From an uncultured Maribacter sp. (lineage in GTDB: Bacteria; Bacteroidota; Bacteroidia; Flavobacteriales; Flavobacteriaceae): a stretch of 64,000 nucleotides of DNA. This document shows, one piece after another, positions 44,326 through 55,200 of the stretch. The position numbers and the translations under genes are program-made. Location: assembly GCF_947500985.1 (NCBI RefSeq), contig NZ_CANMTX010000002.1, positions 608,037 to 672,036 of the forward strand, in the 5' to 3' direction. The notes under the pieces were generated by a model. It saw nothing but the letters and a program-made list of their open reading frames with translations, was not told the DNA's origin and did no database searches. Each line of letters begins with the position of its first letter. Position 1 is the stretch's first letter.

Positions 44326-45510
44326 CTATAATTTGTTAGTATGATGATTGGCTAAAACATCTAAATAAATTTCTTCAAGATGATTTAGTATAATGTTCTC
44401 GTCAAACTTACTTATGTTATCTAGCCCTTTATGAATTAAATTACTTCGCTCTTCATCATTCAATTGGAGTATGTTTTCTATAACCTTGGCGGATTGAAGT
44501 GCCCAAGCGAGTAATTTTTTATCATTTGGACTACGTTTTAAATATATTGCTGCACTACCTCCAACTTCATTCATTGGGGCTTTATTTGTTGTAAGAACAG
44601 GGCAGCCGGCGGCCATAGCTTCAATAATAGGAAAACCAAAGCCTTCTTCCAGTGAAGGAAAGACAAATACGCTCCCTCCTTGATACGCATAAGATAAAAG
44701 ATTGTCATCGGCGTCTTCTAAAAAATAGATATCTTCTTTGTATGGGGATCTTTCATAATAAACACTTATGTTAGTTGATGGTTTATAACCAATCATTATT
44801 AATGGTAATACTTTTTCAGAAATGTTTCGCCAAGCATTGTATAGTGTAATAACCCCAATTCTGTTTTTGTAAAAAGTGTTGCCTCCAACATGTAATATAT
44901 AACCATGCTTTAAGTCTAATTTCATATGCTTTCCTAAAACGATTCTCGCATTTTCCATATTACCGGGCACAAATATTGGATGTAATGCATTGTATACTTG
45001 TTCAACACGTATAGGTTTTTTCTTTAAAAAATATAATAAATCTTGTTTTGTGTTATTCGAGATACACACAAAATTATTAGCCATAGATAGGCCTCTAAGA
45101 ATTAGTCTTTGGTATATTTTGCCTGAAGTACTTGTTGGGTTTTCCTTTATAGTGCCCAATGCTGATTTTAATGCGATAAAATCATGGCAGTGTACAATAT
45201 GATTCTTTTTTCGAATCAATGGCATCCACATACTTAATGCTTGGTCAATTAAAACAAACAATACGTTTTTATCTAAGACTTTACTTTTCTTTTTGAAATA
45301 TATTGGAAATATTAGGTATTGATCTATATATCTTAACCACTTATTAATACCCGCAGGGAATTTATATTTTGATAGATAAAGTTTTGGAGCCCAGACTTCA
45401 ATATTATGCCCTCTTTTACACATCCCTTCAAGTATAAAATTTCCATACCTGTTCATACTATATCCTAAGGTATTCTCGTGATGAATTAAGAGTATAATTT
45501 TCAAGTTCAA
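44326..45510 (-). CDS. GT4 family glycosyltransferase
   Basis: This 394-aa GT-B enzyme has an N-terminal domain with YSMNRYGNFILEGM and HIVHCHDFIALKSALG (about 107-122). In the C-terminal donor domain HGYILHVGGNTFYKNRIGVI in parts (about 208-228) and FVFPSLEEGFGFPIIEAMAAG in parts (about 283-305) contain the E-x7-E motif. It is the first gene after the 358-bp gap toward the Wzy-like gene and probably adds one sugar to the locus B unit. Confidence 0.91.
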   Translation of the reverse strand: MNLKIILLIHHENTLGYSMNRYGNFILEGMCKRGHNIEVWAPKLYLSKYKFPAGINKWLRYIDQYLIFPIYFKKKSKVLDKNVLFVLIDQALSMWMPLIRKKNHIVHCHDFIALKSALGTIKENPTSTSGKIYQRLILRGLSMANNFVCISNNTKQDLLYFLKKKPIRVEQVYNALHPIFVPGNMENARIVLGKHMKLDLKHGYILHVGGNTFYKNRIGVITLYNAWRNISEKVLPLIMIGYKPSTNISVYYERSPYKEDIYFLEDADDNLLSYAYQGGSVFVFPSLEEGFGFPIIEAMAAGCPVLTTNKAPMNEVGGSAAIYLKRSPNDKKLLAWALQSAKVIENILQLNDEERSNLIHKGLDNISKFDENIILNHLEEIYLDVLANHHTNKL

Positions 45511-45552
45511 TGTGAATTTATAAGTAGTAAGTTAATTTTACTTAAGCTTGCT

Positions 45553-47130
45553 CTATTTATAACCTAGTTCTCTTTTAGTTGAATTATTGGCAGAAATAAA
45601 ATCTATAACCAATCTGAGTATATGAAAAATTATAAGATATGTAAATATGCCTTCCAAATAGCCTCTTATGATATAACTGAAATCTCTTGTTATACCATTT
45701 GCATTTCTGAACATCCCTAAAAACACAAATACATTCATAAGAGCAAAAGGGGCATATTGTAAACCTTTTTCGCCGAAAAAGACATAGGAATTAAGTAGTT
45801 TGAAAATAATGAAGAATACAATAAATTGAATTGGAAAATACCAAAATCCGAAAGTAGCTAATCCATCTCCTATATGACTTGTTATTCTATAGCCACCAAA
45901 ACCAGAACCATATAAATAATCTCCTCGAGAGAACTCCATTTTGCTTTTATCGATATAAATGTTTAAAAAACGTAATACTGGAGTTGGAAATAAAGATAAA
46001 AGATTAGTTTTAAATAACTCTCGCATTAATGGATTTGCATAACCTTTTTTTTCGGCATAATACAAGGTTTCATCTGTAATTCTCAAATTGGCATATCTAG
46101 CCATCATGAAATTATCAAGATAATCTTCTGTCCAGCCTTCATTATATTTAGTAGAAATTTTATCACTTTTTTTAAATTTGGCTGATTTTATTCGATTCAT
46201 TAATGATTCGTTCTGCAATGTGTTTACAGTTTGTTCAAATAGCTCTAACTTATCTACTTTGGCTCTCACTTTTCTTGTATGCAGCATGGCTAAAGAAACA
46301 TTAGATAGAAGGCCAATTATGAACCATAAGGTAACACCAAGGCAAATTGTTTTAAAGGGAGATAAATAGTTGTAAATTTTAATGTCATTTAAGACTATGT
46401 ACAAAAAAGTAAGAATAGCCATTATTGCGATAGGACTTATAATACTTTCTCTACTATTAGACGCAATGTTTATTATGAAAATAATACCAGTGTATAATAG
46501 AACACTTTTAAGATGAGTATATTTTATATGTAATAGTGAGGGGTAAAACAAACATAAAGGGGCATACATTAAATAGTCTAGACCTGCTAAAAATTTACCG
46601 GTTACATCGCCGTACTCCACACCGCCTGCGCTAAAGTTGTAGATTCTTATCATTAAGCCAATAATGCCAAGCCCCCAAATTATTGTAGGTGTGATTTCAA
46701 AAAAGCGTAGTTTGAAAAGGGTTTCCTGTATAAAGTTATTCTTAAGCTTTTTAGATGAATTTTGGCATGCCAAATAGAAAGCCAAAGATGAAATTAAAAA
46801 TAATATTATTTCATATAAAAAAGTTTCGAAAGGGCGTTCAAATCCATAAGATATTGGCTTACCTTCTGTTAATGTTCCTATTAATGGTAAATACCTGTAC
46901 ATAAACATTGATAAATACATTAAAAATGCAAAAGGGAAAAAACGAATATATTTTTCTTGTAAAAAATAAGAAAACACGCTAAAACTTATTACCGCCATAA
47001 TACAACCATAAACGTTTGCCAAGGACGGGAAAATTGTTAATTCTATCAGAATGCCGATTATTAAAAACCATCTTAGACCAATTTTAAAATTAGTTAAAAT
47101 ATTAATTGATGTTTTACCCATTTGCTGCAA
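45553..47130 (-). CDS. Wzy-like membrane protein (candidate polymerase of locus B)
   Basis: This 525-aa protein has about ten to twelve membrane helices and a long hydrophilic loop (about 280-400) containing KVRAKVDKLELFEQTVNTLQ in parts and GYANPLMRELFKTNLLSLFP in parts. It is too unlike known families for a motif-based call. Topology, size and its place among Wzx and GT genes favour the polymerase. Its start overlaps the preceding CgeB-like gene by 17 bp, or 8 bp if translation begins at the fourth residue (MGKTSIN). Confidence 0.72.
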   Translation of the reverse strand: MQQMGKTSINILTNFKIGLRWFLIIGILIELTIFPSLANVYGCIMAVISFSVFSYFLQEKYIRFFPFAFLMYLSMFMYRYLPLIGTLTEGKPISYGFERPFETFLYEIILFLISSLAFYLACQNSSKKLKNNFIQETLFKLRFFEITPTIIWGLGIIGLMIRIYNFSAGGVEYGDVTGKFLAGLDYLMYAPLCLFYPSLLHIKYTHLKSVLLYTGIIFIINIASNSRESIISPIAIMAILTFLYIVLNDIKIYNYLSPFKTICLGVTLWFIIGLLSNVSLAMLHTRKVRAKVDKLELFEQTVNTLQNESLMNRIKSAKFKKSDKISTKYNEGWTEDYLDNFMMARYANLRITDETLYYAEKKGYANPLMRELFKTNLLSLFPTPVLRFLNIYIDKSKMEFSRGDYLYGSGFGGYRITSHIGDGLATFGFWYFPIQFIVFFIIFKLLNSYVFFGEKGLQYAPFALMNVFVFLGMFRNANGITRDFSYIIRGYLEGIFTYLIIFHILRLVIDFISANNSTKRELGYK

Positions 47131-48151
47131 TGATGTCTAGCATTTTTTTAATGCTTTTATTATTGGAATAGCCAGATGTTTGACATCTTTCTAAACCTGC
47201 CAATGCTATTTTTTTTCGTTCATCTTCATTGATTAAATAATATTTACAGTGCTCTAAGAGTTCTTTGTTAGATGAAAAATAGACTGCTTCCTTTCCTTCT
47301 TCAAAAAGGTTTAAATGTTCATTTGTGCGTTCCGCTAACATAAAACCACCACAAGCGGGAATTTCCATTGTTCTAGTAGTTTGTTGGTCATAGTTTTTTT
47401 TACGTAAAAAGCATAGTGATATTTTAAAGGCTTGTAAAGCTTTTGAATAATCTTCTGAAAATATGGCCGGTAATATTGTTAAATAGGGTGAAGTACCTTT
47501 ATAATTATTCCATTTTCCGTCTCCAAATACTTTAACTGGGATATTATTTTTAACAAGAAACAGAATGCTTTCACAACGCTCTTTTTCCCATGATCCTACA
47601 AATCCTACTTCTCCACCTAACCTTTTGATATCGATATCAGCTAATTTTCTAGGGTAGTGAAAAGAATCTTCATACATATTATCTATAAACTTTATGTTTT
47701 TTGCTCCAAGATTTTTCATCTCATTCAAAATGTATGATTTATTAGTAAAAATATAATCGTAATGAGGAATACATTGAAGATAGTTTAGACTTTGATTATG
47801 GCGTAAGGCCATATTATCTGGTGAGTAACTTATAATACTGGTTTTTGGAGATTTACATTTTATAAAGGTTAAGGTAGATTTGTTAATAGTTACCCCTTTA
47901 TCTATCCAAACAATATCATATGTATTATGAGATACTAATTCTTTGATTTTCTTATTTACATTGGTATCATCGGGAAGTTTTACCGGAATTCCTTTTTGAA
48001 ATAAATGATATGCGATTCTATGCCACAAATTGATTTTTGGCAATCCGGCTTCAATTTTATCAATAGTATCTGAATTATTTTGTAGTGCCCAATGTCTATG
48101 TAATGATGTACTACTTAAACTTCTGAACCAACCAATAGATAAAATCTTCAT
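47114..48151 (-). CDS. CgeB-like glycosyltransferase
   Basis: This 345-aa protein has the N-terminal MKILSIGWFRSLSSTSLHRHW and a middle segment CKSPKTSIISYSPDNM where CgeB-like proteins read 'yw.pDnp'. HYDYIFTNKSYILNEMKNLG in parts is followed by a C-terminal domain (VGFVGSWEKER, about 184-194; TTRTMEIPACGGFMLAERT, about 278-296; EGKEAVYFSS) that is a Glyco_trans_1_2 signature. These GT-B enzymes act in surface glycan or spore-coat glycosylation. It lies 1 bp after the flippase gene. Confidence 0.86.
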   Translation of the reverse strand: MKILSIGWFRSLSSTSLHRHWALQNNSDTIDKIEAGLPKINLWHRIAYHLFQKGIPVKLPDDTNVNKKIKELVSHNTYDIVWIDKGVTINKSTLTFIKCKSPKTSIISYSPDNMALRHNQSLNYLQCIPHYDYIFTNKSYILNEMKNLGAKNIKFIDNMYEDSFHYPRKLADIDIKRLGGEVGFVGSWEKERCESILFLVKNNIPVKVFGDGKWNNYKGTSPYLTILPAIFSEDYSKALQAFKISLCFLRKKNYDQQTTRTMEIPACGGFMLAERTNEHLNLFEEGKEAVYFSSNKELLEHCKYYLINEDERKKIALAGLERCQTSGYSNNKSIKKMLDIIAANG

Positions 48152-48152
48152 T

Positions 48153-49526
48153 TTAGTTTTTGAATTCTTGAAATTTATAGTTTAGCTGAGAAAGAAGTTC
48201 TTGTAATTCTTGTATACCTTTTAAAAACAAATCTTTTACTGACATTTGCATTAATCTACATGCATAAGGAATTACTAATAACACTAAAATAAAATCTAGG
48301 GAAATACTGCCTATTGCAGCACCAACTAAACCATATTGTTTTGATAAAACATATGATAGCAAAACAGATATTATTGCAACAATTACTCCGTATAATGCCA
48401 TTTTATATGGCTTGTTCACAACACCAAAAACCATTTCTGCGGTCCACCAAAGTGCATTGAAAACCATGCCAGCTGTAAAGATGTACCACATAGCTTTTGG
48501 TATTTCCAATTCATTTTGTGTCCAAATATTATAGAACCATAATCCAAATAATGCTAACAAAATAAAGCCCAAAATAGAAAGGGATAAAATACCAAGTATT
48601 GAAACTCTAAATACCCTTTGTGCTGTTTTCCAATTACCTCTACCAATTTCAAATTGTAGTTCTGGAAAAACAGCTGTTTTTACCATGAATAATAGTTGGT
48701 TCAAAGACCTACTTAAGGTTCTAACGGTATTAAATGCGGCAACTGCTTCTGGTCCTAGAACAATTCTTACCACAAAGGTAGTTCCTTGAAAGTAGACGAC
48801 CTGCCAAACTGGCGACATTAGATAACCTAATCCTTTTCGGGTAATGGACTTTAAAATGATTTTATCTTTTTTTCCGCGAAATGTTTTAAATAGACCCAGA
48901 ATCTGCCTCCCTTTTATCCAATAAAAAATATTAAAGAGAATGGTTACAGTAAGTTGTGAAAGTGCAAATTCAACCACACCATACCCAAGTAGTAAAACAC
49001 ATAAACCTGCCAATAGGTTTAAAGTTGATTTTATGGTTAAAAAATTAATATTCAAAGCAGCTTTTTGAGCAGACCTAAAATACGATTCTATTAATTGATC
49101 GTAAAAATTTAATAGTCTTACAAAAATTAGTATGCTAACAGCTATTTTAGCATCTTGACTATTTATCAGCGATTTGTCAAAAAATTGAAAATGGTCTAAA
49201 ACTAATATCCCTACAAAACTCAATACCATTGCGGCTATGATCATTGCCGTAATAACATACATGCCTGTTTTGCTAATGTCAGCAGCCTTTTGCTTGTCTC
49301 CGGCAGCAAAACTAAGTACAAAACTATTTGCCGCTGCAGTACCAAACCCCAAATCAGAGAATGCTATTACACTTGGTATTATTGTAAGTGTCAACCATTC
49401 ACCATAATAGGCAGAACCCCATGAGGTAATGAAAAAAGGCACTAATAATAGTTGATCTAATATACGTACACCCTTTTGGAAAACAGATGCAATACCGTTT
49501 TTTAGAAGTCTTTTTCTTAATGACAT
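48153..49526 (-). CDS. Wzx-like repeat-unit flippase of locus B
   Basis: This 457-aa membrane protein has about twelve helices, the opening FQKGVRILDQLLLVPFFITSW in parts, YYGEWLTLTIIPSVIAFSDLGFG in parts (about 41-63) and a C-terminal amphipathic tail. The topology and motifs match MOP-superfamily polysaccharide flippases and its homologue at 26119-27486. It would translocate the lipid-linked unit made by the locus B transferases. It is 226 bp downstream of the Wzc gene. Confidence 0.92.
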   Translation of the reverse strand: MSLRKRLLKNGIASVFQKGVRILDQLLLVPFFITSWGSAYYGEWLTLTIIPSVIAFSDLGFGTAAANSFVLSFAAGDKQKAADISKTGMYVITAMIIAAMVLSFVGILVLDHFQFFDKSLINSQDAKIAVSILIFVRLLNFYDQLIESYFRSAQKAALNINFLTIKSTLNLLAGLCVLLLGYGVVEFALSQLTVTILFNIFYWIKGRQILGLFKTFRGKKDKIILKSITRKGLGYLMSPVWQVVYFQGTTFVVRIVLGPEAVAAFNTVRTLSRSLNQLLFMVKTAVFPELQFEIGRGNWKTAQRVFRVSILGILSLSILGFILLALFGLWFYNIWTQNELEIPKAMWYIFTAGMVFNALWWTAEMVFGVVNKPYKMALYGVIVAIISVLLSYVLSKQYGLVGAAIGSISLDFILVLLVIPYACRLMQMSVKDLFLKGIQELQELLSQLNYKFQEFKN

Positions 49527-49752
49527 TTGATGTTTTTTTACTATATATTGGTAGTTGTCAATTTTTTTTCTTCTTTACTAAACTAGTCATCATAATGCTT
49601 TAAAACTTGGTATGCTAGATTGTGTGGTATGTCAATGGTTGTTAAATAAAACCTCGGTACCCTTAATAATTTTATATAAACTTTATTCTACTAATATTAA
49701 AGTAGCTTTTAGATATAATATTTAATCTTTTTTTTAATATATGTAAAGTAAA

Positions 49753-52023
49753 TTAACTGTGGTCATGACCATATGACGGACCTTCTTTAGTATCATTCAA
49801 TAAAACCATTGTGTTTTTTAATTTCTCATTTTTGTAAACAGTTTCAATTGTCTTTAAATGTTCTTTATTGGTTACATCTTTTCTAACCACATAAATTGTA
49901 CTGTCTATAAATTTATTTAATGCAAAAGCATCTGAAACTAAACCTATCGGTGGGGTATCTATGATGATACGGTCATAATTTTCTTTCAAATTTTTTAATA
50001 AACCATCAATACGTTTACTCAACATTAGGCGTCCAATATTAGAATTCACAACTCCTGACCCTATGAGCGATAAATTTTCTATAGAAGGATGTTTTTGTAT
50101 TATAGTATTACTTGTTAATCCTTTTTTGATTATGAAGTCAGAAACACCAGGGGAGTTATCCATATTAAAATCAACCATTAATTGCGGTTCTCTTAAATCA
50201 AAAGCTATCAGTATTACTTTTTCGCCTAAAGAAGCCAATGTGACTGCTAAATTAGATGCTATAAAGGTTTTTCCCTCACCTTTTACAGTTGATGTAACCA
50301 ATAAGGTTTGATTTTTTTCAGTCTTCTTAAGATAATCTAAATTGAAATGTAAAAGCTGAAAAAGTTCAGTAGTTGGTGATGTTCCTCTACTTTCATTATG
50401 AAGCAGAATTCCCTTTTTCTTACTTCTAGAAATTTCACCTAAAAAAGGAACTGATAAGCTTGTTGTTAGGTCTTCAACAGAAGTTACTTTGTTGTCCCAA
50501 GCATCCTTCACAAAAACCATAGAAAATGGCACTAATAATCCAAATAGTACACCAGTGAGGTAAAGTATTTTTTTGTTCGGACTTATTGGGAATTTTCCCG
50601 CTTGAGGATAGCTGACAATTCTTGTAGAGGATACTGGTGTGGCTAGTGATAATACCTCTTCTTCTCTTTTCTGCAACAAGAAAAGATATAAACCCTCTTT
50701 AGTACTCTTATCTCTGCTTATTTCTAATAATTTTTTTTCCATTCCAGGAACTCTAGCAATCCGAGCATCATAACGATTTGCATTGCTTAATAAGTTCTGA
50801 CGGGCTATAGAGTACCCATTTTTAACGCTTCTTATATTTTGTAGAATTGATTCTCGTAAGTTGTTCAGTTTATCATTTAGATTCACTAAAACAGGATTGG
50901 AGGTAACAGCAGATTGTGATAATTGATTGCGTTCTAAAAGAGTAGTGTTATAGTTGTTTATTAGACTTGTCAAACTAGAATTATTTATAGAAAATGACCC
51001 TCCTATGGTAGATTCAGTAGTTCTACTCAATAATGATGTTTCAATATTGTCCAAAACCTTAATTTGGGTCTGATATTCTGCAACTTGTTTTTTGTATTCA
51101 TTAGACTGCTGAATATAACTATCAGCATTTCTTGCTACATCGGTAACAACATTTTCAGATTTAAAATCTGCGACTGATGTTTCTACATCTTCAATTTCTC
51201 CTGATAATAACTTTAAACGCTTATCGATCATCTTAATCGTGTTCTCAGCCAATTCATTTTCGTATTTAATAGTTTTGTCAATATATGTTTCTACTAAACC
51301 TAAAAGAATGTCTTCACCTTTTTTCTGATGTCCGGCGATAAAATTTATGTTTAAAAGACTTCCTGTTTCATTATCTGGATGTACACTTAAGTTTTGCAAG
51401 AAGTTTGTAATAAGATCTTTCTTTTTTCCAACCACAAAATATAGCGGCTCTAAGTTGTCAACATCGGTAACTTCGTTTTTTAAAACAATAGTGAAAGTAC
51501 CATAAGGTAAGGTTATCAATTCACCAAAATCATGCTTGGAATACAACTTTTTATCATTGTAGTCTGTATTTAATTCAAAGGTTTCCGAATCTAGAAAATT
51601 AACTGAAATTTGAAGACCATAAGCTAGACTGTCAGAAGTTTCATCGACTAAAATACGAACTGGTACATCCTCTCCATATATCTCAATATCTCTTATTTTC
51701 CCTTCTTTATAATAAGTTATATTAAATGTGTTTTTTGTTATAACCTCTTCCATAACTCCGGTCGAGGTTAGAATACCTATTTCGTCTTCAAGGCTGTTTG
51801 CAGTTTTTACTAATCCAAACTTTCCAAAATTGTTGTTTTCAACAAACCCCTGTCTAGATTCTGTATTTTTAATCAGAATTTTACCTTGAATTTCATATTC
51901 GGTTTGTGACCAGTACCTTATGTACATAAAGACTGTTACTACTGCCAACATTATGCAGATTGTAAAAAAAGACCAATATCTACTATATTTTGAGAATAAA
52001 CTTCTAATATTCCATTGTTCCAT
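49753..52023 (-). CDS. Wzc-like chain-length/export protein of locus B
   Basis: This 756-aa inner-membrane protein has a first helix at about 18-35, a coiled periplasmic region with the family motif KEGLYLFLLQKREEE (about 443-457) and a second helix at about 485-505. The BY-kinase domain has TVKGEGKT (about 577-584), Walker A' LIAFDLREP and Walker B RIIIDTPP (about 683). The tail EGPSYGHDHS has a single tyrosine and a His-rich end rather than a tyrosine cluster. No Wza gene accompanies it, so it may share the Wza of locus A or one outside the window. Confidence 0.93.
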   Translation of the reverse strand: MEQWNIRSLFSKYSRYWSFFTICIMLAVVTVFMYIRYWSQTEYEIQGKILIKNTESRQGFVENNNFGKFGLVKTANSLEDEIGILTSTGVMEEVITKNTFNITYYKEGKIRDIEIYGEDVPVRILVDETSDSLAYGLQISVNFLDSETFELNTDYNDKKLYSKHDFGELITLPYGTFTIVLKNEVTDVDNLEPLYFVVGKKKDLITNFLQNLSVHPDNETGSLLNINFIAGHQKKGEDILLGLVETYIDKTIKYENELAENTIKMIDKRLKLLSGEIEDVETSVADFKSENVVTDVARNADSYIQQSNEYKKQVAEYQTQIKVLDNIETSLLSRTTESTIGGSFSINNSSLTSLINNYNTTLLERNQLSQSAVTSNPVLVNLNDKLNNLRESILQNIRSVKNGYSIARQNLLSNANRYDARIARVPGMEKKLLEISRDKSTKEGLYLFLLQKREEEVLSLATPVSSTRIVSYPQAGKFPISPNKKILYLTGVLFGLLVPFSMVFVKDAWDNKVTSVEDLTTSLSVPFLGEISRSKKKGILLHNESRGTSPTTELFQLLHFNLDYLKKTEKNQTLLVTSTVKGEGKTFIASNLAVTLASLGEKVILIAFDLREPQLMVDFNMDNSPGVSDFIIKKGLTSNTIIQKHPSIENLSLIGSGVVNSNIGRLMLSKRIDGLLKNLKENYDRIIIDTPPIGLVSDAFALNKFIDSTIYVVRKDVTNKEHLKTIETVYKNEKLKNTMVLLNDTKEGPSYGHDHS

Positions 52024-52194
52024 ATAACACTTTGTTTTTTATTAAAATCTACAAGGTTGCTAAACTATTAATAAGAGTCTACTGATCGATAAACAAGTTG
52101 TTGATTTTGTGGTTTTTAACTAAGTAAAACCTTACTTGAAAAATCAAATTTCAACTTACCATAAATATAGTTGCGACTTGTAATTTATTTAGAT

Positions 52195-52237
52195 AATAGG
52201 ATTTAGGGTATGACAAAGTCATACCCTAAATCCTATT
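52195..52237 (-). terminator. 20-bp perfect hairpin at the end of the giant gene
   Basis: Arms 52195-52214 and 52218-52237 pair perfectly around AAA, and the outer arm runs into the stop codon of the giant gene. The stem core is ATTTAGGGTATGAC. The - strand sequence beyond it has only a weak T-tract. It may terminate or stabilise the upstream transcript before Wzc. Confidence 0.6.
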
Positions 52238-55200
52238 AATTTTTAATCATTCTAATTGCTGTTGTTTTAATGGTATTATTTTCAATTATAATGGTATAAA
52301 TTCCACTAGATAATTCATCTACATATATTTCCACTTCTTTGGAGTTCTTAAAATCTATTTCTAGATGTTTAACTAATAAACCGTTAGCAGAATAAATGAA
52401 GACTTCTTGATTTTCAGCATTTGAAATATTTGAAATATTTGAATGTATTACTAACAATTCATCAACAGGATTAGGATACAAAGAGAGTTGATAATTCTCT
52501 ACAATTTTAGCTTTTAAAGCAGTACTTTTATTTGTGATACCATTATTTGGGCAAAGTTTTACAAAATCTAATAGGTTTGAAGAATCAATGTCACCATCAG
52601 ATGCTTGTACTGGGGTTATTGTAAATTGAATTTCACTAACTCCATTTGGAACTTGATATTGACCACTATGAACAACCCATGATTGAGATGACGATACTGT
52701 TGCTATTACAGTTTGATTTCCAATAGGTCCTGCTGAAATACTAATGATATCAGTACCTTCTCGACCTTGATGAGAAAGCTCCCAATCTAGTAATTGACCC
52801 GGTGTTACCGAAACTATTTGATTATGATGATTGGCATCCATTTCAACAAATACATCTCCATCTGGAGCTATACGGCCTAAAAAGCCACTTTGACCTAACT
52901 CGAAGCTGCCACCTTGCGATATACCCCCTTGTTGTAATGCTATGCCGCCTGTAGTGAACCAACCTGGGAAATCATCATCAGTGTGTGTGTCAAGAAATTT
53001 AACGCCATTATTAACAATTCCCAAATCTTCAATTAAATCATAAGCACTGGCATATGCTGGATTGCTAGTTTCTTCAAAACTGCCGTTTATTAATAAACTT
53101 AATTCTCCAGATGCGCATTGACAATCACATATATTAGAATTATTGGCAAATATTTTCACAGACTCTGTATCATCATAATTTGCGTATGATAAAAGGTCAA
53201 TGGTATTGGATGATAAAATAAACGGAGTGCCACCAAAGTCTAATTCTGGGTATAATTCAACAATAAATCCATCCTCAATCTGTGCCGAACCTATATCATT
53301 GGGAAGAATACCTTCAAGTGAAATATTGGGATAATTTCCTGTGTTGAGTAACCATGAGGATCCTGTATAGCCCATATTTTGAAAAAATGTAACTATGACA
53401 GGTCCCGTAGTTTCTGAGCTTTGATATATTTTAACAGATGATGCTTGGTCATTAAACCCTGAAGAAACCAAATTGGGTCCATTTTCCTCAAGAATGAGCA
53501 CATCACCTCCAAAATCTTTTTCAGAATAAAGTTCAATAGTATAACCATCTTCAATCTGCACCGAAGATGCATCGTTATCATTGATTCCTTCCAAGGTTAG
53601 ATCAGCATAATCGCCAACTCCCATTTCCCATAAGATACCACCGTAGTTAACATTTTGGAACAATGTAGCTACTTTTTGTTCGGTCGGTATTGTTGATTGA
53701 TATACTTTAACTGATGATGCTCGATCGTCAAAACCGGAAGCTACTAAACTTATATTATTTTCTTCTATTATAAATACTTCGCCTCCGAAATCCTTTTCAG
53801 AAAATAGCTCAATCATGTAGCCCACTTCGATTTGTACCGATGATGCATCATTATCATTAATACCTTGTAAAGAAATGTCAGGATAATCTCCAACGGCAAG
53901 TTGCCAAGAAGATCCATTATAACCAGTATTTTGAAAAAGTGTTGCTACAGCGGGTCCTGTAGTTTCTGAACTTTGATATATTTTAACAGATGATGTTTGG
54001 TCATTAAATCCGGTAGAAACTAAGTTAGGACCGTTTTCCTCTAGAATGAATACATCTCCTCCAAAATCCTTTTCAGAATATAGTTCAATGATATAACCTT
54101 CTATAATTTGTATAGATGAAGCATCGTTATTATTAATTCCTTGAATAGTAATATCACGATATTCACCAGCCCCCATTTCCCATGAAGTTCCGGTATAGTT
54201 GATATTCTGGAACAAGGTTGCAATAACAGGATCAGTTGTTACTATTGATTCGTATATTTTAACAGAGGATGTACGATCGTCAAAACCAGCGGCGACTAGA
54301 TTAGTATTGTTTGTCTCCATAATGAATACATCCCCTTCAAAATTCTTTTCGGAATACAATTCAATAGTGTAGCCTATCTCAATTTGTATAGATGAAGCAT
54401 CGTTATCATTAATTCCTTGTAATGAAATGTCTGGATAATTACCAGCAGAAAGTTGCCATGCAGAACCACTATAATTTGTATTTTGAAAAAGTGTAACCAC
54501 AGTTGTTCCTAGCGGTACTTCACTTTGATAAATCTTGACGGATGATGCTTGGTCGTTAAAGCCGGTTGAAACCAGGTTGGGTCCGTTTTGCTCAAGAACG
54601 AATACATCGCCACCAAAATCTTTTTCTGAAAACAGCTCAATTACATAGCCATCTAATATCTGTACCGATGATGCATCATTATCACTTATTCCTTGTAAAG
54701 TTAAGTCGGGATATTCACCCTCTTCCATAGCCCATGAAGTACCTGTATAATTGACATTTTGGAAAAGTGTGGCAACGACGTCTAATTCTGGCTCAAATAC
54801 AATGATTTTAATTGATTCTGTGTCGTTATCAATGCCAAGTGATGTAAGGTTTTCAGAATCTGATGATAATATCACAGGAGTACCTCCAAAGTTTAATTCC
54901 GGGTATAATTCTACTGAAAAACCTTCTTCGACTTGCACCGAACTTATCGCATTCATTGTTAAGTCTTGAAGTGAAATATCAGCATATTCTCCTTCTTCTA
55001 GCTCCCAAGAATTGCCGCTATAATCGCTATCTTCATAAAATGTTGCCACTGTTGGTCCCGAAGGCACTACACTTTGATATATTTTAACAGATGATGCTTG
55101 GTCGTTAAAGCCTGTTGAAACCAAGTTGGGTCCATTTTGCTCAAGAACGAATACATCGCCATCAAAATCTTTTTCTGAAAACAGCTCAATTACATAACCT

